Of a DNA stretch of 50,252 nt, positions 18,560 through 28,626 are shown piece after piece. How positions within the stretch are numbered: the first letter of the stretch is position 1; every line of letters starts with the position of its first letter. The position numbers and the translations under genes are program-made. A model generated the notes under the pieces. That model did not search any database, had not been told where the DNA came from, and saw only the letters and a program-made list of their open reading frames with translations. Origin of the DNA: Gracilaria caudata. Taxonomy: Eukaryota; Rhodophyta; Florideophyceae; Gracilariales; Gracilariaceae. The stretch spans positions 1 to 50,252 of the forward strand of contig JASCIV010000089.1 in the NCBI GenBank assembly GCA_030374735.1, in the 5' to 3' direction.

Positions 18560-21310
18560 TTATCGTCTCCGATGTCCTAAATTTGACAACCGGTTCTTAT
18601 AGCTTTTACCTCGTGCAGGGCGAGCTGAACCTCTTTTTCGAGAGACGTTTCCTCTTAGCCTCTGATCCCGATCTCTACCTCGATAATTGAAGTTGTACTC
18701 GCCTCGAAGTGCCTTTTCGGTAACAGAAAAAACCTTCTTTCTAGAAACTTGATCACCAACCACGGTTTTCGAAAACCGAGAAAAAATGTCTTTGTCGAAA
18801 GTTGTTGTCAGACCGAGTTTGTCTCCTCCTATGATTTTTCTACCATTATTGCGAGCTTGCAGGACTTTGTCCATAAGTGCATTCTCTCCAAGCCTGTCTC
18901 TCATGTCAGTGATGGACTCTCCCTCATTGCAGAGAATGTACAAGTTGAAGGGTGGCGGTTCTGAATCGTCTATGTAACCAGCTGGCATTTCCTTCAGATT
19001 CTCTACGTCACTCCCAACAATATCATCCTTAGATGATAAAATGGCATCCTTATGAGTGTTGTTGGGAGCGATGTCGTCAAAGTCGTCATTATCAACTAGG
19101 TCAATAATTTCATTGCTGACCGGATTGACGTTTGCCATTCTATGACGGAGTTCGACTCTAGAAGCGCCATGGTTTCTGAGTTTACCAAAGTCCACGAAAT
19201 CTCCAGCGGCTCCGAGTCCTGGGTCTCTTGGAATTGGAGAGAGTTTGTTTTGAAGGTCTGATCGTATACCTGGTTTTCTGGCGGAGACCCTCTTCTTTGA
19301 GCGGGCGTTAATGACCTTTCCCGGGCTCGAACCTTCCTTGGAATCTTCCCCAGAACTAGAGAACGCACCAATTTCGCGTTCATGATACCATTCAGTTTCT
19401 TCGGGAATTCTGCCCAACCCAGTAGACTTCTGCTGCTTGTCCGGTGCTTCCAATTGCTTGCTTTGATCTCTACAAGGTTCACCGTCCTCATCACTCGAAA
19501 TAGTAATAAGTCTTGACCGCAATCTACGTTTCCTGGTGGATGGTGGTGAAGGTGTTGACGGAGGAGTTATCCCGGTATCCTGTGAAGGTACAAATGACAA
19601 TCGTCGTCTCGTTTTTTCTCTCACGGGACTCTTCCCGAAATCTTGATCTGAATGAATAGGTACTCTGGAGGGAGGTTGCTTTGTTTCACCAGAGAGGGAC
19701 TGACTTTGATTTAAACGCTTTCTCTTCGGCTGGGTTGCCTCCTTCTGTCCTTCAGTATTGCAGGTACTCAATTCATACTCCTGACCACGGTGAACATTGC
19801 TCTCCACGGCAAGCGCGGGAGGTGAAGTCACTTCCGCAATGTCACTGCTGTGTACAGGTTTTGCTCCCAGACGAGTAGCATTCTGGGTCACAGGCACTTC
19901 TTCCGCAATGTGAGGATGATCATCTTCGGAGGACTCCTCGATTCGACGTATTCGGCGGGCCCTTTTCCGCTGCGATATCCTCGGAATACCCATCTCAACC
20001 GAATCATCACTATCTTCCGAGAAAAGCTTAGGCAGGTCGCGAGCTCGTTTAGGAGCTGGTTTTGCTTCCGTACATTGCTCAGAGACCTGTAGGAGCATGT
20101 CTGGGTTGAATTCGCAAGACTCATTGACACGTTCTTGACTACTGAACAGAATGCGATTGGACTGCACAACTTTCTTCACGACTGGAGAACTCGCTGGCCC
20201 GGCCGCATTATTTTTTCTGCAGTCAGTGATTTTGTCTTCACACTTTACATTTCCGGGGGAGTAACTGTTAGACGAGTTTCGTCGGCCCGCTCTACGTTTT
20301 AATCCTTCTCTACGCAGTGGACGGATCGGTTCATCTTCTTCAGTTTCGGAGAGTTCGCTCTTTTCACCTTCAAAGATGACATGATCTACCTCTTCCTCCG
20401 AAGAACTCGATTCAAGGACAGGTATTGTGTTCTGCTTTGACTTCACGGCGAGGGATGAGTCTCGTTTCTGCGAAGGCGTTGTAATGCAAATCAGTTTCTT
20501 TTTCTTCTTTCCCCTGTTCGCCGAACTCTTCGTCATCGAGGACCGGTCATTCCGCGTTCGAGAAGTGGGTGTGAGCAGCTGCGGTCTCTGGCGTGCGACC
20601 TGAGAAAAGACGCTCGGAGGCTCAAAATCGTCATCACTGTTGGATGCATCGACGTCTATGACGGGAGCGCCATCCTCCACAACACGTTTTCTCGGATTGA
20701 GGGTTTGATCATCCATTATGCGGTGTGCCATCTCCCAATAGTCGTCTTCAAATGCAGAATTCTGCGCACGACTCTTCTTCCTAGGCGTCCTTTTCTGGAA
20801 AACTAGAGGGGCTGTAGGTCGAGGGAGAGGCTTTAAAGGCGTTTGAGATGGAAGCGAGGAAGGCTGCTTCGTGTCGGGTTTCTTGAACTGCAACCGAGTT
20901 TGACGAAAACCCGATTTTCTTTGCGAGGTCATCTCGCTCGCTTCGATTCGTTGGGAAAGAACAGTTAGAAGGGTGGAGGGTCTGACCCCTGGTAAACGGT
21001 GCACCTTACACGATTGCTTCGCAACGAGTGGGGAACTTTTTGAAGTACCGTCGTACCACAGGTAGATGTGTGCAGGTGCCCTTCGCAGTGTTCGTAGAAG
21101 GTCGTCGAGGTCTTTTTGTCCCGCAATACACAGATGATGCACAGCGTTTGCCTTCTTTGGCAAAGGAAATTGGCGCCAAAATAAGGGCGAAATCTTTTCT
21201 TCAAAGATTATTTCGACCTGTTCCAAGCTTTTTGAAATGTTCTGCTCCAGCTCCTGTGCAATTTTTTTTTTGCGTTGTTTTTGTCCGTTTGTCCTGTGTA
21301 CAACCCACAT
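18560..21310 (-). CDS. Large disordered nuclear-type protein of unknown function
   Basis: From the first ATG (21310) the product has 916 residues. I do not recognise the family. The N-terminal 130 residues look folded (a helix LEQNISKSLEQVEII, then LFWRQFPLPKKANAVHHLC and APAHIYLWYDG). Residues about 140-830 are low-complexity: basic blocks, Ser/Asp/Glu patches such as SSSSEEEVDHVIF and SEDSDDSVEMG, and several nuclear-localisation-like clusters. Three SUMO-interacting-like cores stand out: PVIDVDASNSDDD (about 218), LITISSDEDGE (about 603) and EIIDLVDNDD (about 732). The last 100 residues look conserved-like (FNLYILCNEGESITDMRDRL, IIGGDKLGLTTTFDKDIF) and end in an Arg/Gly-rich tail. Scaffold-type chromatin or DNA-repair proteins have this style. 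Introns near the 5' end cannot be excluded. Confidence 0.65.
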   Translation of the reverse strand: MWVVHRTNGQKQRKKKIAQELEQNISKSLEQVEIIFEEKISPLFWRQFPLPKKANAVHHLCIAGQKDLDDLLRTLRRAPAHIYLWYDGTSKSSPLVAKQSCKVHRLPGVRPSTLLTVLSQRIEASEMTSQRKSGFRQTRLQFKKPDTKQPSSLPSQTPLKPLPRPTAPLVFQKRTPRKKSRAQNSAFEDDYWEMAHRIMDDQTLNPRKRVVEDGAPVIDVDASNSDDDFEPPSVFSQVARQRPQLLTPTSRTRNDRSSMTKSSANRGKKKKKLICITTPSQKRDSSLAVKSKQNTIPVLESSSSEEEVDHVIFEGEKSELSETEEDEPIRPLRREGLKRRAGRRNSSNSYSPGNVKCEDKITDCRKNNAAGPASSPVVKKVVQSNRILFSSQERVNESCEFNPDMLLQVSEQCTEAKPAPKRARDLPKLFSEDSDDSVEMGIPRISQRKRARRIRRIEESSEDDHPHIAEEVPVTQNATRLGAKPVHSSDIAEVTSPPALAVESNVHRGQEYELSTCNTEGQKEATQPKRKRLNQSQSLSGETKQPPSRVPIHSDQDFGKSPVREKTRRRLSFVPSQDTGITPPSTPSPPSTRKRRLRSRLITISSDEDGEPCRDQSKQLEAPDKQQKSTGLGRIPEETEWYHEREIGAFSSSGEDSKEGSSPGKVINARSKKRVSARKPGIRSDLQNKLSPIPRDPGLGAAGDFVDFGKLRNHGASRVELRHRMANVNPVSNEIIDLVDNDDFDDIAPNNTHKDAILSSKDDIVGSDVENLKEMPAGYIDDSEPPPFNLYILCNEGESITDMRDRLGENALMDKVLQARNNGRKIIGGDKLGLTTTFDKDIFSRFSKTVVGDQVSRKKVFSVTEKALRGEYNFNYRGRDRDQRLRGNVSRKRGSARPARGKSYKNRLSNLGHRRR

Positions 21311-22374
21311 GATACATATGACAGATGATACACGTAAGGCAATGATGCACGTACTGTACTTGTACGGCGAATCTGTCAGTGACGTAGCTCTCTTACCTTG
21401 CACCAGTGCCACAGTGATCCTTTTGCTTACCACGCAAGCCAATCAGGACGCACGATAGGAGGGTTCTGGAACTCGACCAACGAATCTAATAGCGTAAGCC
21501 CTTGAAAAAATGCTCCCCCGCATTTTCAAGAGCTTTGGCGTCCAAAGTTTGGACGTGATATTATTGTCAGTTGTAGCCCTCGAAGGTACACGTAGCCCTG
21601 TGATTCAAAAGTCCTTTCGTGACCCTCATACCTTTTTGTAGACGCTCATCCACAGTCATGAAGAATATGATAACATTATTCATGTTATGCCCGATGCCTA
21701 TTTCGTTCTTCGAAGAGATTGGCAAGCCTCGGCATGAATTGCAGCAATTGAGGAGAAAATAAAACCCCTTTGACTTACTATATAATACCCAACCGTGTAG
21801 CGACCCTATCGTCACAATAACTTCACTGTGCCGATAGATACGACGCCTCGTAGATTCTCTTCGGTAAAGTCGGGATCAAGTGCCACAAGCGCTGGAGAAT
21901 GGGGTGCAGCGTCGTTTCATCAACGGAACGGCGATCTGCCGGTTTAAACTTTAAAGAGCATCAACGCGTCTTACAGTTCTCTGGACCCTACAATCGCATA
22001 CACGTAATACAAGCTGACGAGAGACCGGACGAAATGATTGGCGCAAAGAGCATATGTGAACCTTTACTGTAAAGCTGCACCCCGTTTCGGTCAAGGGTCA
22101 CTGCAGATCGCCGCTCTGCGGCAATCTGAGAGACTCTCGCTGGCACGAGCTCCGCAGCGCAGGAGAGCCGTTCATCCAGCTCCATGCTCCAATTCGTGGC
22201 TCACCGTGTGCACCACATGTCTGCTCTTTCGCACCGAACAGACCTCCGATCCCGCCTCCACTACGTTTAAATGTGTGTTTCGGCTCCTCTGTTCGCCGCG
22301 AATCTCAGTTAGCAAGGACTCTCGCCCTGACACCCACTGCCCGTTGTCTTGAGTTTCGCCGTTGCTCATTCGTC
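21311..22374. promoter_or_regulatory. Divergent promoter region, disordered protein / GapA
   Basis: About 1.06 kb lies between divergent starts and should contain the strong, light-regulated promoter expected for GapA. No gene is supported. Several short open frames on both strands (for example 22038-22352) have no recognisable domain. No obvious repeated element was found apart from a weak partial match to the recurrent decamer near 21581. Confidence 0.4.
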
Positions 22375-23771
22375 ATGGCTTTCGTCGCGCCAGTGTCTTC
22401 GGTGTTCACCACCTCATCCAAGTCCGCCGTCTGCAGCGTAAGTTTTCTTCCCATATTCGTAAGATCTCTGATTCTGTCTGAGAACGAACTCCAGGAGAGC
22501 AAACAAGCTTAGCATTGTGATCCTTCATGCCGAACGCGGATTGGGTGTACTGACTGCCTTTGATTCACGCATCGCGTCTACAGGGTCGCTCTAGCTTCGC
22601 TCAGTTCTCCGGACTGAAGAAGGTGAACAACACTGCCCGCCTCCAAACGGCTGAGCAAGGCTCTGCCTTTGGTGGAGCTTCCGGCGCCAACGATGCCTTC
22701 TTCAATGCCGTCAACGCCACAGCCCCCCTCCTCCGCTCCCCGAGCTCTCCCTCTATGAAGGTGCGCGTCGCCATCAACGGTTTCGGTCGTATTGGTCGTA
22801 ACTTTATTCGATGCTGGGCCGGCCGCGCTGATTCCAACATGGATGTTGTTTGCATCAACGACACCTCTGGTGTGAAGACTGCCTCTCACCTCTTGAAGTA
22901 CGATTCCATCCTCGGTACATTCGACTCCGACGTTGTTGCCGGAGAGGACACTATCACTGTCAATGGAAAGAGTATCCAAATTGTCTCCAACCGCAACCCG
23001 CTTGAGTTGCCTTGGAAGGAGCTTGATATTGATATCGTTGTCGAGGCCACTGGTGTCTTCGTTGACCCCGTTGGAGCTGGAAAGCACATTCAGGCTGGTG
23101 CCAAGAAGGTTCTCATCACCGCCCCTGGAAAGGGTGAGGGCATCGGCACCTTCGTTGTCGGCGTCAACGACCACCTCTACTCCCATGATAAGTATGATAT
23201 CGTGTCGAACGCCTCATGCACCACTAACTGTATGGCTCCCTTCATGAAGGTTCTGGATGAGGAATTCGGTGTCGTGCGTGGAATGATGACCACCACTCAC
23301 TCCTACACAGGAGACCAAAGATTGCTGGATGCTGGTCATCGCGATCTTCGCCGCGCTCGCTCTGCTGCTCTCAACATTGTGCCCACCACCACCGGCGCGG
23401 CGAAGGCCGTTGCTCTCGTTGTGCCTACCCTTGCTGGCAAGCTTAACGGTATTGCCCTTCGTGTCCCGACCCCGAACGTCTCCGTTTGTGACGTCGTCAT
23501 GCAGGTCAGCAAGAAGACCTTCAAGGAGGAGGTCAATGGAGCTCTCCTCAAGGCCGCCAACGGTCCCATGAAGGGGATCATCAAGTATTCTGATGAACCT
23601 CTTGTGTCATGCGACTACAGAGGAACTGATGAGTCGACCATTATTGACTCTTCCCTCACTATGGTCATGGGTGATGACATGGTCAAGGTTGTTGCATGGT
23701 ACGACAATGAGTGGGGTTATTCCCAACGTGTGGTCGACCTTGGTGAAGTCATGGCATCCCAGTGGAAGTAA
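22375..23771 (+). CDS. GapA: Plastid glyceraldehyde-3-phosphate dehydrogenase (two exons)
   Basis: This is the Calvin-cycle NADPH-using enzyme of the plastid. Exon 1 (22375-22437) encodes the first 21 residues of the transit peptide, MAFVAPVSS onward. A 146-bp intron (22438-22583, GTAAGT..ACAG) separates it from exon 2 (22584-23771). The product has 416 residues: a transit peptide of about 75, then the Rossmann start VRVAINGFGRIGRNFIR, the active-site block SNASCTTNCMAP near residue 230, RDLRRARSAALNIVPTTTGAAKA, and the end WYDNEWGYSQRVVDL. The ATG context and the intron within the transit peptide match the arrangement described for florideophyte GapA. There is no GapB-type C-terminal extension, so redox regulation must depend on other partners. 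Codon use is more C-ending than in neighbouring genes, as expected for a highly expressed gene. Confidence 0.97.
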
Positions 23772-24722
23772 ATGATGAGGTGTCTAGCAATATTTTGTCC
23801 ATTAAGTGTGAATCTGGTTACAGAAAGCACTATTTTTGTTGGATCGCAAAAGGTTGCTTCTGGGTGGTTCGAGGGTACGTTGAACGGACTCAGTGCTGTA
23901 GTGTACGAGGTACATCCATGTTGAAAGAGTAAAAAGTCAAGGGCAGGAATCAGTTCTACTTGCGAAAAGTTATCCCTCGATCGAAAGTAGACCTGGAAGC
24001 TCCAGGGAGAGGTTTATCCCAGACAATAAGCTACATTCGTTACTGCCCAATGCGAGGAGAGTGATTAACGCCCTCTCTGCGGAGTCCTTGATGGGAACCT
24101 CTCTCCATCTCCCTTCACACGTAATCTAGCTCAGTTCCATCGTAGCGCTGAACTTGTCTTCAAACTCAAGTTGAAAGAAACTTCCCTCAGTAAGAAGGCC
24201 AGTCGGGCCTTTTTCAAATGTTGTTACTTCTATGAAACAGATAAACTTTTACCTAAAAGGGATAGCTTGACGAAGGTTAATCCTTCATCATCATCATTAT
24301 TTACAAGGTAACCCTCTTAACTTGTCTCTTTCTCAATTTCCCTCAATCTCTACGTCTTAGCCTAAGGTTTAGTACTCAGCATAGAACGTTGCAAAGTAGT
24401 GGTCCACATCGTTTAGCACATTTGGCCTGCAAGCGCATATTCCTGGAAAGGTTTTGGCCTTCCTAGTGAGAGAACGTTTCTTCGAACAGAAACGTTGTGT
24501 AGTACGCCGTAATTAGGCTATTACACCCATAAAAAGAGAGAGAGAAGCGCATATTATACGTTCAGTCAGAATTGAGCCAAAGGTTGCACAGATAGCATAT
24601 GCCCCAGACACAGATGTGAGTCATGACTCAGAGCCTGCAATAGAGCAACTGCGGCGTCACTCTGCGCCACAATTTTGTTTAACCTTTGTCGGACCTGCGT
24701 AAGATATGATTTTGAGCCGCTT

Positions 24723-24745
24723 GACACTTTCAAGTTGAAAGTGTC
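24723..24745. repeat. Perfect 23-bp palindrome
   Basis: The arms GACACTTTCAA and TTGAAAGTGTC flank one G. A related fragment (GACACTTCAAGTTGACTTTG) follows about 65 bp later at 24801. The GapA 3' end is about 950 bp away, so this is unlikely to be a processing signal for that mRNA. Confidence 0.5.
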
Positions 24746-25056
24746 TTGAAAGTTTCAACGAGACTCTACCCTGAGCCGGCCTGTATCAGAAAAGTAAAGT
24801 GACACTTCAAGTTGACTTTGAATCAGCGACCGTAGTGCCTCTTTTGCTCATCAGCCTATCCATAATCATTTCGATGCACTCTGCAATGGCTTGGGCCAAG
24901 CCAAGCCCGCTTGGCACCCGCAACATATCAATTCTTCTCCTTCTTTCGTGTGGAAAGCAGCTTTCTGTTGTTAAGGTACTGTAAAGCTTTAAATAAAGCT
25001 TTCTCTCTTGAGGAAGTTCAAGAGGACCCCAACACATTTAACCTCTCTATACGGTA

Positions 25057-25100
25057 TAGATGGTGGTTGCGGCATAGAACTAACCCGCAACCACCATCTA
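25057..25100. repeat. 16-bp perfect inverted repeat (hairpin)
   Basis: TAGATGGTGGTTGCGG (25057-25072) is the exact reverse complement of 25085-25100, with a 12-base loop. Beyond a small bulge the stem continues with CGGT/ACCG. In RNA this is a stable hairpin of about 20 paired bases. It could be a small-RNA precursor, a foldback element remnant or a terminator-like structure. Confidence 0.55.
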
Positions 25101-25672
25101 CGAACCGATAGCTATGCTACGCTCAATGGGCGACAACAAGAAAGGCAATAAGAGTCCGTAGCGAAACGCTCGCCGTCGAAAACGCATGAAGGACTGATGC
25201 TTCTTGTTTTTATGAAACACGTGCCTCAATTCCTCGCATGCTGTGGTTTGCGAAGATCCCTTAGGTATTTGCGGCACTCTTTAGCATTGTTCATCATGAA
25301 CAATTTCCGGCACACTAAAGAGAGAAGTTCTTCCCTGTGAGGTTCATCATTACCACTGCGACCAGCAGTACTACGAATTCTTGTATGCAAACCGAAAAAC
25401 CGTTCATTTGTCAATCGAACCTTCTCCGTTGGTTTATCTGACAGAAGATATGTGAAAAAAAGTATTTCTCCTTATTGCACACCCAGCTGTATCGCTGGGG
25501 TCATGATGCCCTGTACAAGGGTACTAGCGAACTAGGGGCAGAATGAGTGTCTATTTTCAATGCTTCGCCTGTACAGGGAAGCTGTTCAGTCGCTCGCCTA
25601 TTTTCGTTTGCCAGACATATTCCAAAGTATCTGGGAGAACTGACTAATGGTTCATGAAGTGCGGTGCAAACG

Positions 25673-27085
25673 TCATGATGTGATTCGACGTCGTTTTCGC
25701 GCTCTTGGTCCTTTAAGTTTTTGTGTCTCTGCGTTCACCAATGAAGCAGCCCCTTCTCCGATACTTTCGGCAAGCTTAAATTGGTCATCATCTGCAGCAT
25801 CTCGCCGTTTACCCTTCTTCGATCTCTTCTTTTCGTTAAGTTCTTTAAGCTCAGACACCGCTATCCGTTGCGCTTCAGCGACTCGTTCAAGCATCAATAA
25901 AACTGTCGCTTCTTCAAGAGCATATTCATCGAGCTTCTTCCCGATCAGCTCTTCCACTTCACGATAGTTATGCAGGTCGTACTGGGATACAAGGTTGAGG
26001 GCTCGACCAGCTCTTCCAGCCCTAGCAGTCCGACCCACTCTGTGAACGTAGTCTTTCCCGTTGTTTGGAATGTCGTAATTGATGACCATGTCCACTCGCG
26101 GTATATCAAGACCACGACTGGCAACATCGGTCGCAACAAGAATATTTCGATCACCTGCCTTGAACTTAGTCAACGCAACCAATCGCTTCGGTTGAGCCAT
26201 TCCTCCGTGAATGCACACGGCTCCTATGCCTAAGGCTCTGAGCATAATCGTTATTCTTTGCGCATGTCGTTGTGTATCAACAAACACAATAGCAGAATTA
26301 CCCGCAAACTCATTCAGGAGGAAAACTAGATAACAATCTTTGAACTTCTCAGGAATAAAAAGATAGTTCTGTACCAATGTATCAACCGTTTTATACTTGC
26401 TCGACACTTCAATTCGTACTGGATGAGAAAGCGAAGCACGCTGAAGTTTTTTCACTTTGGAGGTCATGGTTGCAGAGAAAAGATATGTGCGTCGCTCTCG
26501 AGGCATGCAGCTTACGACCTTCTCAAGTTCTTTCTCAAAGTCCATGGTAAGAATTCTATCCGCTTCATCTAACACCAAGAATTTGGCGGCTCGAAGGGAA
26601 AACCCTTTCGTGTTTTCAAGATGATCCACAAGGCGACCTGGAGTCGCCACAATAATGTGTGGACGCTTCGCTAGCGCTACAGCTTGAGCCATTTGATCTA
26701 CACCGCCAGTAATCGTTATGGACTTCGCACCAATCCCAGACCCCAAAGCCTCAAATTGCTCATGAATCTGAAACGCAAGTTCTCTTGTCGGGGACAACAC
26801 CAGAGCGTAGGGTGAAGGAGGCTTCCCTTTCTCTCCAAGGAGTGCTTGAAGAATCGGAATTGCAAATGCCGCCGTTTTGCCGGAGCCCGTTTGTGCGAGA
26901 CCAATGATGTCTTTGTCATTCAAAGCATGAGGAATTGATTCTGCTTGAACAGGAGTTGGCCGCACGTACCCGAGCTTCCCGCATGCATCAATGAGCTCTG
27001 CGCACACACCCAAGTCTTTAAATGTCTTCTCTACTTCATGCTTGTCGCGTGTTGCAGCCTCTTCCTCGGCAGGACTTTGGCCCAT
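25673..27085 (-). CDS. DEAD-box RNA helicase DDX47/RRP3
   Basis: The product has 470 residues from the ATG at 27085 (TTG upstream is not preferred). It carries the full DEAD-box set: the Q motif with TPVQAESIP, motif I AQTGSGKT, Ia SPTRELA, TPGR, motif II DEAD, motif III SAT, and motif VI HRVGRTARAGRAG. The spacing and the short N-terminus leading into FKDLGVCAELIDACGKLGY match the Rrp3/DDX47 subfamily, which acts in early cleavage of pre-18S rRNA in the nucleolus. The basic C-terminus (KLKGPRARKRRRI) also fits a nucleolar helicase. Related subfamilies such as DDX49/Dbp8 are less likely. The gene is divergent from the bilin reductase and has no introns. Confidence 0.88.
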   Translation of the reverse strand: MGQSPAEEEAATRDKHEVEKTFKDLGVCAELIDACGKLGYVRPTPVQAESIPHALNDKDIIGLAQTGSGKTAAFAIPILQALLGEKGKPPSPYALVLSPTRELAFQIHEQFEALGSGIGAKSITITGGVDQMAQAVALAKRPHIIVATPGRLVDHLENTKGFSLRAAKFLVLDEADRILTMDFEKELEKVVSCMPRERRTYLFSATMTSKVKKLQRASLSHPVRIEVSSKYKTVDTLVQNYLFIPEKFKDCYLVFLLNEFAGNSAIVFVDTQRHAQRITIMLRALGIGAVCIHGGMAQPKRLVALTKFKAGDRNILVATDVASRGLDIPRVDMVINYDIPNNGKDYVHRVGRTARAGRAGRALNLVSQYDLHNYREVEELIGKKLDEYALEEATVLLMLERVAEAQRIAVSELKELNEKKRSKKGKRRDAADDDQFKLAESIGEGAASLVNAETQKLKGPRARKRRRITS

Positions 27086-27744
27086 ATTTTCAACGTGACG
27101 CTCAGCGACGTACGGAGTGCACAATTAAAGCAGGAAGAATCTTGTGAATCTGGGAAGAGGGACTGATGATGATGACAGCAGCTCTCCCTTGTTTGCGAGG
27201 CGATTCTATACAACAATACGAAGATATCCATACGTTGGGTACTCCGAATGTCGCCGGCCTGTCTAGGAAAGATAAAATGAATCTCATGTACGAAGGGTAG
27301 GAAGTTCCTACTTACAGGGAGTCCCAACTAGGGACGCTATCCGTGTTCACGTGTGTGCGGAAATTTATTATTTTTTTCAAGATACGTGTACTATACGTAA
27401 GACGAAGTGACACGCGGTGACACGGTGCATCATGCATGGCACTGGCGCACAGTTCAGAGAAGAGCGAGAGCAAAATCGCATCTGCCCGCGATCTGAATCG
27501 ACAATGCCGCACAACAGCATTCAAAACGTGTTTATCAAGGGTAAGAACGTTTACCCTTGTGATTTGCGTTTGTTTTTAGATATCTTGATGCCATCTATCG
27601 CCGACAAATCAAACATACTCCGCTGGATTCAGAAGGAAGCATTGCATTGCTTTTCTTTCCCCTTTCGAGAAGTGGCGTTCTATTGCGATAAAGGCCCCAT
27701 TGTAAAGAAGGGTCCACGTCTCCTGTTACTTGAGAATGCGGCAA
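27086..27744. promoter_or_regulatory. Divergent promoter region DDX47 / bilin reductase
   Basis: About 0.66 kb lies between divergent starts. It contains a hairpin, CAAGGGTAA (27536-27544) and TTACCCTTG (27551-27559), with a 6-base loop, about 185 bp upstream of the bilin-reductase ATG. It also has a palindrome GTAGGAA-G-TTCCTAC (27297-27311) preceded by TACGAAGGGTAG, a variant of the recurrent decamer. A 124-codon frame (27417-27791) is not called as it runs into the reductase in another frame. Confidence 0.5.
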
Positions 27745-28626
27745 ATGGACTCCCTGGCGTTTGTCAACCCTCTTCCTCTGAGATGCTTTAAATCATCGAA
27801 TCGTTCCCATGCCCTTCGTATGTCTGCTGTCGATACATCGGCTCCAAAAGCACCAAAGCCAGTTAAAGATATCTACACACCGTTCTGGAACCATGCAACA
27901 TCTGTCTTGAAGGCAAGGCTCCCAGAATTGGCGCCGTATCCAATCCCAGACGGTTTTGAGCACAAAGAAGCTATGGTAGGGAAGGGGAAACGTGCAGGAC
28001 TCGTAAAGACAGATTCCTACGCCTACTGCACTCCAAAGTTAAGACAGATTCGCACAGCTCACGTCCAGGGTGGACAAGCATTGCAGGTGTTGAACTTTGT
28101 CATTTTTCCTGGTATGGAGTACGACCTTCCATTTTTTGGGGCTGATCTCGTTACCTTACCTGGAGGTCATTTAATTGCTCTTGACATGCAACCTTTGTTC
28201 CACAGTGATGATTATCGTAAGAAGTATTCCCAGCCCCTGGAAGCAACGTTCCAGAAACATCAACAGAATCTACCGTGGGGTGGAGATTTTCCTGAAGAGG
28301 CGGCTCGTTTCTTTTCCCCCAATTTCTTGTGGAGTCGGCCTTCAGAGGACGACGTTGTAGAGACGCATGTTTTTGACGCTTTCAAAGATTACCTGAACAG
28401 ATACCTCGACTTTGTTCAACAAGCTAAACCAGTTTCTGACTCTGAGACCCTATCAAGGATAAAGGAAAGTCAGATTGCGTATCTAAACTATCGAGCAGAG
28501 AAGGATCCTGCGCGAGGAATGTTTCTACGATTCTACGGCGAAGAATGGACAGAAGAATACATCCACGGCTTCCTATTCGATCTAGAACGAAAAATTACGA
28601 ATGGAGAATACAAGCCTCCCGTGTAA
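27745..28626 (+). CDS. pebB: Ferredoxin-dependent bilin reductase, PebB-like
   Basis: From the ATG at 27745 the precursor has 293 residues: a plastid leader (MDSLAFVNPLPLRCF, basic) and a full bilin-reductase domain. Diagnostic blocks are EYDLPFFGADLVTLPGGHLIALDMQPLF, LPWGGDFPEEAARFFSPNFLW and AEKDPARGMFLRFYGEEW. The position of the catalytic His of PcyA is Asn here (LNFVIFP, about residue 117), while the first catalytic Asp is kept (LDMQP, about 146), and a second Asp lies in EKDPARG. That pattern excludes phycocyanobilin synthase PcyA and fits the PebA/PebB/HY2 group. The PWGGD and FFSPNFLW segments are closest to PebB and HY2, so 3Z-phycoerythrobilin synthesis from dihydrobiliverdin is the best call. 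An ATG nine bases upstream (27736) is an alternative start. Confidence 0.85.
   Translation: MDSLAFVNPLPLRCFKSSNRSHALRMSAVDTSAPKAPKPVKDIYTPFWNHATSVLKARLPELAPYPIPDGFEHKEAMVGKGKRAGLVKTDSYAYCTPKLRQIRTAHVQGGQALQVLNFVIFPGMEYDLPFFGADLVTLPGGHLIALDMQPLFHSDDYRKKYSQPLEATFQKHQQNLPWGGDFPEEAARFFSPNFLWSRPSEDDVVETHVFDAFKDYLNRYLDFVQQAKPVSDSETLSRIKESQIAYLNYRAEKDPARGMFLRFYGEEWTEEYIHGFLFDLERKITNGEYKPPV

Larger units (their letters stand above)
23772..25672. other. Gene-poor 1.9-kb convergent gap with palindromes
   Basis: This is the longest gap in the window, lying between the GapA and DDX47 stops. No open frame with a recognisable domain was found. It holds a perfect palindrome at 24723-24745, a hairpin at 25057-25100, an (AG)-rich run at 24535-24544, a duplicated AAAGCTTTAAATAAAGCTTT-like patch near 24980-25000, and an exact decamer TACAAGGGTA at 25514-25523. 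It may be a decayed mobile element or harbour a non-coding RNA, but neither can be shown. Confidence 0.4.

Noticed and set aside
22578..23186. A 202-codon minus-strand frame antisense to GapA
   Set aside because: It results from the strong codon bias of GapA, and shows no homology.
23850..23890. A TGGTTCGAGGG segment resembling a tRNA T-arm
   Set aside because: No matching D-arm, anticodon arm or acceptor pairing could be built around it.
27745..28626. Phycocyanobilin:ferredoxin oxidoreductase (PcyA) as the identity of the bilin reductase
   Set aside because: The catalytic His of PcyA is replaced by Asn here, and the PWGGD and FFSP blocks belong to the PebB/HY2 side.
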